From the NCBI GenBank assembly GCA_936924635.1, contig CAKZHP010000034.1, positions 1 through 8,277 of the forward strand: DNA of 8,277 bases, read 5' to 3'. Origin of the DNA: an uncultured Propionibacteriaceae bacterium. GTDB lineage: Bacteria; Actinomycetota; Actinomycetes; Propionibacteriales; Propionibacteriaceae. Positions within the stretch are counted from its first letter, which is position 1. The number at the start of each line of letters is the position of its first letter. Below, in pieces: positions 1-4,764 of this stretch. The translations under genes were made by a program, and so were the position numbers. The notes beneath the pieces are model-generated. The model was given only the letters and a program-made list of their open reading frames with translations, did not search any database and was not told the DNA's origin.

Positions 1-1080
1 CAGGCGACCTACACCGGCCCCGACGGGCGACGGCACAAGGCCTGGACCACCTACCTGGTCAAGGCCGACGCCGAGGTGTGGCTCCGCGACGAGGAGCTCC
101 TGATCGACCGCGGCGCCTGGACCCCACCCGACCGGCGCGACCCCATCGGCAAGGCCGACGCGTTCACCGTGCGCGAGTACGCAGCCGCGACCGTGCGCAG
201 GCGGGCCACTCGAGCACGGCGGCCGCTGCGCCCCTCCACCGTCGACCTGTACAGCAAGCTGCTCGACCTGGCGATCCTGCCCACCCTCGGCGGCCGCGCC
301 CTGGTCGACCTCACCCCAGCCGACGTGCAACGCTGGCACGACAGCCTCCCCACCGGCACGCCGACGCAGAACGGCGCCGCGTACCAGCTGCTCCGGTCGA
401 TCCTGGCCGACGCCGTCGAGGACGAGCTCATCGACCGCAACCCGTGCCGCATCAAGGGCGCCGGGAAGCCGCAGCCGAAACGGGAGTCTGAGGCGCTGTC
501 CGCAGCCGAGCTCATGCAGTACACGGCAGCGGCAGACCGGCATGCCCTGCCGCTGCTGCTCGCCGCGTGGTGCGCGCTCCGCTCGGGCGAGGTCCGTGGC
601 CTGCGCCGCTGCGACGTGCTCGACGACGGGGCGGCGGTGCGGGTCGCACAGACGGTGACCCGGGTGGGCCGGGGTGGGCGCATGACCTGGCACATCGGAC
701 CACCCAAGACCAGGGCGGGTGTGCGCACGGTGGCGGTCCCACCGCACCTGGCGCCGGCGCTCCGCTCATGGGCGGACGCGCACACCGGGGAGCCCACAGG
801 GCTGCTCTTCCCAGCCAGCGACGGGGTGTCACCGATGGGGCAGACGGTGCTCAGGGAGGCGCACAAGCGGGCAGCAGAGAGGATCAAGCGCCCGAGCCTC
901 ACCCTGCACGACCTGCGCCGCACCGGGGCGACCCTGGCCGCGCAGTCGGGGGCGACGGTGCGGGAGGTGATGAGGATGCTCGGCCACACGCAGCCGGGGG
1001 TGGCGATGCTGTACCAGGTGGCCGACGCCGAGCGGGACCGGGAGCGGGCCGAGCGCATGTCGCGGATGATCGAGGGCTAG
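1..1080 (+). CDS. int: Tyrosine recombinase / phage integrase (5' end outside window)
   Basis: Site-specific recombinase of the tyrosine integrase family, expected to integrate and excise the phage genome. The frame is open from base 1, so the true start lies upstream; 359 residues are visible. Residues 1-30 (with YTGPDGRRHKAW) look like an arm-type DNA-binding domain. About 55-147 form the SAM-like core-binding domain. The catalytic domain follows with all expected residues: Arg194 in LRSGE, Lys236 in PPKTRAG, His303 and Arg306 in HDLR, His329 in LGHT, and the nucleophile Tyr338 (codon 1012-1014). An internal ATG at 76 would cut off the arm-binding domain, so I do not use it as the start. 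The stop is followed by a repeat-rich region and then a codirectional operon. Codon choice shifts from C-ending to G-ending near base 560-600, possibly a recombination joint. The family call is secure; the attachment site is not identified. Confidence 0.95.
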   Translation, partial: QATYTGPDGRRHKAWTTYLVKADAEVWLRDEELLIDRGAWTPPDRRDPIGKADAFTVREYAAATVRRRATRARRPLRPSTVDLYSKLLDLAILPTLGGRALVDLTPADVQRWHDSLPTGTPTQNGAAYQLLRSILADAVEDELIDRNPCRIKGAGKPQPKRESEALSAAELMQYTAAADRHALPLLLAAWCALRSGEVRGLRRCDVLDDGAAVRVAQTVTRVGRGGRMTWHIGPPKTRAGVRTVAVPPHLAPALRSWADAHTGEPTGLLFPASDGVSPMGQTVLREAHKRAAERIKRPSLTLHDLRRTGATLAAQSGATVREVMRMLGHTQPGVAMLYQVADAERDRERAERMSRMIEG

Positions 1081-1103
1081 CGGTTCATCGAGTGAGTCGC
1101 TCC

Positions 1104-1125
1104 AAGATGAGAGTTCTCTCATCTT
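1104..1125. repeat. Perfect 10-bp inverted repeat after the integrase gene
   Basis: The arms AAGATGAGAG and CTCTCATCTT are exact reverse complements separated by two T residues. The element starts 24 bp after the integrase stop. It is AT-richer than its surroundings and no T-run follows, so it looks more like a dimeric regulator's operator or an integrase-related site than a classical intrinsic terminator. A weak transcription stop after int is still possible. Confidence 0.7.
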
Positions 1126-1152
1126 CCGGTACTAGCCTTGCGCCAGTACCGG
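1126..1152. repeat. 11-bp inverted repeat with 5-nt loop (operator or hairpin)
   Basis: The arms CCGGTACTAGC (1126-1136) and GCCAGTACCGG (1142-1152) are reverse complements with one mismatch, separated by CTTGC. The element abuts the preceding palindrome directly. The right arm recurs in a diverged form at 1159-1169, giving three copies of a motif close to GCYAGTAYYGG in front of the next gene. This is typical of a repressor or partition-type binding region. No T-tract follows, so termination is less likely than protein binding. Confidence 0.65.
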
Positions 1153-1172
1153 ACATGTGCCAGTATTGAGAC
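1138..1172 (+). promoter_or_regulatory. Putative promoter giving a leaderless transcript of the ParB-like operon
   Basis: A weak -35-like TTGCGC (1138-1143) and a -10-like CAGTAT (1161-1166) are spaced by 17 bp, which would put the transcription start at or next to the ATG at 1173. No Shine-Dalgarno sequence precedes that ATG, consistent with the leaderless genes common in Actinobacteria. The hexamers match the consensus poorly (about three of six each), so the call rests mainly on spacing, the missing ribosome binding site and the operator-like repeats around it. Confidence 0.35.
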
Positions 1173-1175
1173 ATG
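1142..1175 (+). repeat. Tandem imperfect 17-bp direct repeats overlapping the start codon
   Basis: Two units run head to tail with a 17-bp period. Each begins GCCAGTA and ends near GACATG. The second unit ends exactly on the ATG of the downstream gene (1173-1175). They differ in the middle (CCG against TTGA). A bound protein here would cover the promoter and the translation start, which suggests autoregulation of the operon. Confidence 0.55.
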
Positions 1176-1634
1176 ACGACGACAGCGACCGACACCCGCA
1201 ACGCCCACAGCATCCAGGCCCTCAACGAGCACTGCTCGCACCAGGACCCCCACGCCGGCCGCGTCCAGGCCCTCGCCAGCGACATGGCAGCCAACGGCTG
1301 GGTCGGCGCACCCATCCTGACCTGGGGCGACCTCGCCGTCACCGGCACCCATCGGATTGCCGCGGCCCGCATCGCCGAGGTGGACGTGCCCGTGATCGAC
1401 CTCATCGAGCTGGCCGACGACGGCGACGCCATCGCCGCCTACATCCTGCAGCACGCCGACACCGAGGCTGTGTACGCAGGCGCTGAGGCGCTGGCCCTCC
1501 TCATCGGCCGCGACGAGGCGCACGACCTGGGCCTCGACGTCGACGACCCCGCAACCCAGCAGGCGCTGGTCGACTACCTCGACGTCCAGGGTGACGAGGC
1601 CACCCTCGCGTCCATCCGGGAGGACCTGGCGTGA
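1173..1634 (+). CDS. ParB/Srx-fold domain protein, 153 aa
   Basis: Small protein with a ParB/sulfiredoxin-like N-terminal domain. Residues 28-80 read as a helix (VQALASDMAANGW), a strand (APILTWGD) and then TGTHR at 57-61, which matches the GxxR-type nucleotide-contacting box of ParB/Srx folds, followed by a helix and the strand VPVIDL. The remainder (about 82-153) is acidic and helical and carries no recognised domain. There is no obvious ParB helix-turn-helix, so this is not a full partition protein; the separate HTH gene directly downstream may supply DNA binding. Family relatives in phages are CTP- or ATP-binding switches or ParB-like nucleases; which applies here cannot be read from sequence. 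The start is chosen because it directly follows the promoter-like repeats, although no ribosome binding site precedes it. Its stop overlaps the next start as GTGA. Confidence 0.75.
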   Translation: MTTTATDTRNAHSIQALNEHCSHQDPHAGRVQALASDMAANGWVGAPILTWGDLAVTGTHRIAAARIAEVDVPVIDLIELADDGDAIAAYILQHADTEAVYAGAEALALLIGRDEAHDLGLDVDDPATQQALVDYLDVQGDEATLASIREDLA

Positions 1635-1822
1635 GCCTAACCGACGCCGTCGCCACCTACCGCGCCGCCGAGGCAACCCTGGCCTCGGCCCGCGCCGACC
1701 TCCACGCCGCGATCCGCGCCGAGCACGCGGCCGGCACCACCGCCTACCGCATCGCCCAGGTCACCGGGCTGGACGAGCGCCACATCGGCAGGATCGTCAA
1801 GGCAGACAGGAGCAACGCATGA
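1631..1822 (+). CDS. Small helix-turn-helix protein, 63 aa
   Basis: GTG start overlapping the upstream stop by 4 nt, with a good ribosome binding site (GGGAGGACC at 1618-1626). Residues 5-33 form a long alanine-rich amphipathic helix that probably dimerises. Residues 37-58 (TAYRIAQVTGLDERHIGRIV) form a compact helix-turn-helix of the kind seen in many small actinobacterial regulators and resolvase-like tails. It may be the DNA-binding partner of the ParB-like protein or a regulator of this operon acting at the repeats at 1104-1175; both are inference from position. It is too short for an enzymatic role. The reading frame is supported by overlaps at both ends. Confidence 0.75.
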   Translation: MSLTDAVATYRAAEATLASARADLHAAIRAEHAAGTTAYRIAQVTGLDERHIGRIVKADRSNA

Positions 1823-2484
1823 CCACCGCCGGAGTCGCCGTCCTGCGCCCCAAGACCACCCAGCGACGAGCTCGTCTCTCCAAGGTCGCCAGCGCCCGCG
1901 ACACCATCGCCGGCTTCGACCACGACACCGACATCGCCTTCGGTCTCACCATGGGGCAGTTCTCCCTGCTCGACCTCATCGAGGCAACCCTCGACATCAC
2001 CGGACCCGCCCACGTCCTCATCTCCACCTGGTCGGCCGGCTTCTACGACGTCGAGCGCGCCGAAGCCTTCCGCTCCGACGGTCGCATGCTGTCCTGCCGC
2101 TTCATCATGGACTCCAGCGACAAGCGCGGCCAAGCCAAGGGCACCGACGTCGCCGACCTCTTCGGAGACGACTCGATCCGCACCACCCGCACCCACGCCA
2201 AGTTCGTCGTCGTCCACAACGACGACTGGCACGTCGTCATCCAGTCGTCGATGAACCTGAACCTGAACCCCCGCAGCGAGCAGTTCTCGATGATGGACGA
2301 CCCGACCACCGCCGAGTTCATCCTCGGCATCGCCGACTCTCTCTGGGGCGAGCTCCCCGCGGGAGCCACCTACCGCACCACCCCGAAGCTCCCCGACGTC
2401 GAGTCCGTCCAGCCCCAGCTGGGCATCGAGATCACCCGCACCATCCACACCGGCCCCCTGAACCTCGCAAAGGACGCGCGATGA
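1819..2484 (+). CDS. Phospholipase-D-like (single HKD) domain protein, 221 aa
   Basis: Member of the PLD superfamily, whose prokaryotic single-domain members are often dimeric nucleases. The signature is at residues 126-154: His126-x-Lys128, Asp135/Asp136, then SSMNLN (143-148) in place of the usual GSxN, and Glu154. Only one HKD copy is present, so two subunits would be needed for an active site. Before it, residues 40-97 (MGQFSLLDLIEATL, then HVLISTWSAG) fit the beta-alpha-beta core. There is no signal peptide or membrane helix, so it is cytoplasmic and unlikely to be a secreted lipase. The ATG at 1819 is preferred over in-frame upstream starts because it forms an ATGA overlap and follows AGGAG (1808-1812) by 6 nt. 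Third positions are strongly C-biased. A nuclease role is the best guess; the substrate is unknown. Confidence 0.75.
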   Translation: MTTAGVAVLRPKTTQRRARLSKVASARDTIAGFDHDTDIAFGLTMGQFSLLDLIEATLDITGPAHVLISTWSAGFYDVERAEAFRSDGRMLSCRFIMDSSDKRGQAKGTDVADLFGDDSIRTTRTHAKFVVVHNDDWHVVIQSSMNLNLNPRSEQFSMMDDPTTAEFILGIADSLWGELPAGATYRTTPKLPDVESVQPQLGIEITRTIHTGPLNLAKDAR

Positions 2485-2738
2485 ACCTCCCCGCACCCAT
2501 CCAGGCAGTCTGGGATGAGCTCGTGGCCGAAGGGTACCGACCCGGACCGGGCTTCGAGGCATACTGTGGCCAGGTCCACATCGAGCGCGACGCGGCACGG
2601 CGCGTGGCGACCGAGGGGTTGGTCATCGCCGACGCCAAGGGCGCCCCCATCGCGCACCCTGCCATCGAGGCACAGCGCCGGGCACAGGTCGAGATTCGCG
2701 CATGGGGGAAGACGTTCGCCCCCCGCGCCAGCCGCTAG
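2481..2738 (+). CDS. P27-family small terminase subunit-like protein, 85 aa
   Basis: Resembles the P27 family of phage small terminase subunits, which recognise the packaging site in viral DNA. It has the family pattern of a central helix containing a short AYC-type motif (27-29), a helix leading into LVIADAKGAPIAHPA (47-61, the G-x-x-x-x-HPA turn), a long helix of QRRAQVEIRAW and a closing PRASR (81-85) like the family's TPSSR end. At 85 aa it is shorter than usual, apparently missing an N-terminal segment. It overlaps the PLD-like gene by 4 nt, with AAAGGA just upstream as ribosome binding site. No large terminase follows: a terminator begins 10 bp after the stop and the next genes run the opposite way. 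It is therefore an orphan small-terminase homologue. The resemblance is from motif recognition only; a general HTH protein is the alternative. Confidence 0.6.
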   Translation: MNLPAPIQAVWDELVAEGYRPGPGFEAYCGQVHIERDAARRVATEGLVIADAKGAPIAHPAIEAQRRAQVEIRAWGKTFAPRASR

Positions 2739-2747
2739 CGACGCCGA

Positions 2748-2782
2748 AAGGCCCCCGGCTCCACGAGGGAGCCGGGGGCCTT
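2748..2782. terminator. Bidirectional intrinsic terminator between convergent operons
   Basis: A perfect 15-bp stem (2748-2762 paired with 2768-2782) encloses a 5-nt ACGAG loop. The GC-rich core is flanked by AA/TT pairs and a short T-run on each strand. It lies 10 bp after the stop of the + strand operon and 78 bp beyond the last stop of the leftward operon, so it can serve both. The 78 bp at 2783-2860 hold no gene, only a short GGTGGCCGGTGGCCGG direct repeat. Confidence 0.9.
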
Positions 2783-2860
2783 CGAGACGATGTCCGCCAC
2801 ATGCGCGGCAGGTGGCCGGTGGCCGGTTGCCGTGAGAGGTGGCGGCGCTGGGGGGTCAGC

Positions 2861-4069
2861 CTACGCCAGGTGCGACACCTCGACGCTGCGGACGTACATC
2901 GACGCCGGCGCCGGGCCCGGGCCGGTCGTCCGGATGGGACCCATCGACCACACCAGGTACCAGGGTCCGGTCGGCATCCCAGCGCAGTCGAAGGACCACG
3001 AGTGCAACCCGTCGAAGAAGACGTGCGCAGTGTCGCCGACCCGGGCGAACCCGTACCGGTGCCAACCGACCGGGCTCGCGCCGTACGTCCGGTCGCCGAG
3101 AATCCAGTCATGGTCGGGGGCGTACCGGTGCCGGTTGGCGGTAGCCCGGTAGAAGCCGCGCTCGTCGGCCTCGACCTCGGGCCCGTCGAACTCGTGCCAG
3201 TCGCCCTCGACCGGCAGCAGCATCCACTGCGAGGGCAGGTAGTTCGGCTCCGGCGGGAAGTAAATCAGTGACTCCACGAGGAAGTTGCCGTTGATGTGCG
3301 AGGCGGTGTCGAGAGCAGTCGATGCGTACCCGCCGAGGTACTCGCCGGCGGCGTTCTGGGTGACCTGCACCCGCAGCCCGAACTCTGAGAGGGTGACGTT
3401 CGCCTCGACGTACTCCTTGGTCTGCTCGATGCTCGGATTGATGGGGTTCCCGTAGAGCCAGTCGGCCCGGTCGAAGCCCCGGCGCTTGGTGATCCGCGCC
3501 AGGTCTGCCGACGTGCGGAAATCGTTGCGCCAGAACGGCGTCGCCCCGTGGTCGGCCTTGAACTTCGCCACCGTCCACGGCTCGACCGCCGGCCACGACA
3601 CCACCGCGTCGACGTACACCTCCTGCCCGTCCTGGGTGGTCGGGCCGACGCGCTCGATGAACAGCTCGCCGTCGGGGCTGACGACCACTGGCAGCGCGGG
3701 GCTGATCGGTGTGTTCGAGCTGCCGTAGCACCGCGCGGCCACGGTCGGGAACCAGGCCGTGCCGTCCGACCCGCCGTTGCCCGCCGGGCGCATGAGGGTG
3801 CCGAGGTTGCCCAAGGAGACCCGCCCGGTGCCGGCGTAGGTGAGGTGGCCGAGCTTGACGTAGCACCAGCCGCTCTCGCGCCAGTAGTACGCCTCCCACG
3901 CCGTAACGTCGCTGGGCAGGGCCAGGTTCGTGCGGCGCACCCGGGGGGTGTACGTGTAGCCGACCTGCTCGGCGGTGTCGAGCGCGGCCTGGACCTGCGC
4001 CCGCTCCCTGGCCTCGGCAACAGCGCCCGCGATGGTCTCCAGGGCCACCTGGACGGATGCGACGGCCAT
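2861..4069 (-). CDS. Tail fibre / minor tail protein with GH16-like C-terminal domain, 402 aa
   Basis: Last gene of the late operon. Residues 1-35 are an alanine-rich helix resembling a trimerisation or attachment stalk. Residues 40-175 are beta-rich with many aromatic and glycine residues. From about 178 to the end the pattern matches the concanavalin-A-like fold of glycoside hydrolase family 16: an early FWRNDF, GGYAST (246-251), PSQWMLLPVEGDWHEFD (279-295), WHRYGFARVGD (336-346), HVFFDG (349-354) and final strands. The GH16 catalytic pattern ExDxxE is present as EFDGPE, with Glu293, Asp295 and Glu298. It may therefore bind or cut a host surface polysaccharide; activity is inferred, not shown. 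The start is fixed by a TGATG junction with the upstream gene, without its own ribosome binding site, which suggests coupled translation. Confidence 0.75.
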   Translation of the reverse strand: MAVASVQVALETIAGAVAEARERAQVQAALDTAEQVGYTYTPRVRRTNLALPSDVTAWEAYYWRESGWCYVKLGHLTYAGTGRVSLGNLGTLMRPAGNGGSDGTAWFPTVAARCYGSSNTPISPALPVVVSPDGELFIERVGPTTQDGQEVYVDAVVSWPAVEPWTVAKFKADHGATPFWRNDFRTSADLARITKRRGFDRADWLYGNPINPSIEQTKEYVEANVTLSEFGLRVQVTQNAAGEYLGGYASTALDTASHINGNFLVESLIYFPPEPNYLPSQWMLLPVEGDWHEFDGPEVEADERGFYRATANRHRYAPDHDWILGDRTYGASPVGWHRYGFARVGDTAHVFFDGLHSWSFDCAGMPTGPWYLVWSMGPIRTTGPGPAPASMYVRSVEVSHLA

Positions 4070-4314
4070 CAGCCGAGCGCCGCGAGGATCGGGCCCATGT
4101 CGACCGTGACCGGCGTCGGGGTCTGCGACAGGGCGGTCTCGGCGGCGGTGACGCGGGTCGCCAGCGCGCTGACGGTGGACGCGTCGGCCTTGTCCGCCAG
4201 GGCCGAGACGTCAGCCTTCGCGGCGAGCGCGGTCACGTCCGCCTTCGCCTTGAGCTTGGTGCCCATCGAGGTGGCCAGGCTCTCCATCGCAGCCTGGATC
4301 GGGGTACTGGTCAT
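4069..4314 (-). CDS. Small coiled-coil tail-fibre-associated protein, 81 aa
   Basis: Short protein dominated by a nine-residue repeat: KADVTALAA (24-32), KADVSALAD (33-41) and a degenerate KADASTVSA (42-50), continuing as a helix to about 62. Such alanine-rich KAD repeats are common in phage fibre stalks that form trimeric coiled coils. The C-terminus VDMGPILAALG resembles the C-terminus of the preceding gene product (VDQTAILAAL). It sits between two tail proteins, joined by an ATGA overlap upstream and a TGATG junction downstream, and may serve as a linker or chaperone for the fibre. It has no signal peptide, membrane segment or enzyme motif. Confidence 0.7.
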   Translation of the reverse strand: MTSTPIQAAMESLATSMGTKLKAKADVTALAAKADVSALADKADASTVSALATRVTAAETALSQTPTPVTVDMGPILAALG

Positions 4315-4345
4315 CGTGATGCCCTCTCTAGTGCCGCGAGGATCG
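4079..4345. repeat. Pair of 13-bp direct repeats at the ends of two adjacent genes
   Basis: GCCGCGAGGATCG occurs at 4079-4091 and again at 4333-4345. Both copies lie within the last codons of a minus-strand gene and encode the shared ILAA core of the C-terminal motif ILAAL. This may mark a duplicated protein terminus or a recombination boundary between fibre genes; selection on a short shared peptide is the alternative. Confidence 0.5.
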
Positions 4346-4757
4346 CGGTCTGATCCACCAGCACGGGGTCTCCCGTGCCGCCTGTGCCGCCGCCGAGCTG
4401 CTCCAGCTCGACGACGCGGGCCTTCAGCGCCTCGACCGAGTCGGGCGCGGCCGGGGTTCCACCGACGACGACCAGGTCGGCCAGGTCAGCGTCCGCGTCC
4501 GGCATCGTGAAGAAGAACGTCCCGCACCCCGGGGCGCGCCCCCGGTAGCGGCCCGGCTCGACCCGCACCTCGAAGGTCCCGTCGAGGTTGAGGTCGGCCT
4601 CGTGCGCGGTGGTGCCGACGACGACACCGAGGGCGGCCGAGACGGTGCGGTCGCGGGGCTCCAGCACGACCTTCCCCTGGGCGGGGGTGCCGTCGGCCTG
4701 CGAGGCGACGCCGACGATCCGGTTGGCCTGGATGCGGCCTGTGAGCGTGTGCAGCAT
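4311..4757 (-). CDS. Minor tail protein with beta-sandwich domain and coiled coil, 148 aa
   Basis: Not matched to a named family. Residues 4-100 look like a small beta-sandwich, with GTPAQGKVVLEPRD (23-36) and ADLNLDGTFEVRVEPGRYRG (54-73), similar to carboxypeptidase-regulatory-like folds. The N-terminal region of the upstream tail spike has a comparable module (PAAGVRVRFAP), so both may dock onto the same tail structure. A short coiled coil (107-121), a Gly/Thr linker (122-129) and the tail VDQTAILAALERASR follow. The ATG at 4757 has a clear ribosome binding site (TAGGAG, 5 nt spacing) and lies 7 bp after the spike stop. It overlaps the next start by 4 nt. A virion role is inferred from neighbours and composition. 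Confidence 0.7.
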   Translation of the reverse strand: MLHTLTGRIQANRIVGVASQADGTPAQGKVVLEPRDRTVSAALGVVVGTTAHEADLNLDGTFEVRVEPGRYRGRAPGCGTFFFTMPDADADLADLVVVGGTPAAPDSVEALKARVVELEQLGGGTGGTGDPVLVDQTAILAALERASR

Positions 4758-4764
4758 GGGTCTC

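Noticed and set aside
51..1058. 335-residue frame on the minus strand opposite the integrase
   Set aside because: Serine/arginine-rich product without domains, while the + strand carries all tyrosine recombinase catalytic residues.
1104..1152. Intrinsic terminator of the integrase gene
   Set aside because: Two stem-loops are present but neither is followed by a T-run, and the motif copies continue into the next start codon, which suits operators better. Not excluded.
1591..1818. N-terminal extension of the PLD-like gene to 1591
   Set aside because: The extension is Arg/Pro-rich shadow sequence across the HTH gene; the ATG at 1819 has a good ribosome binding site and an ATGA overlap.
1119..2598. 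Minus-strand frames opposite the ParB-like, PLD-like and TerS-like genes (1119-1676, 1744-2598)
   Set aside because: Gly/Val/Asp-rich shadow products. The + strand genes have overlapping starts and stops, ribosome binding sites and recognisable motifs.
2783..2860. Small gene in the gap after the terminator
   Set aside because: No plausible start, ribosome binding site or coding-like frame confined to the gap; the open frames crossing it are shadows of the tail fibre gene.
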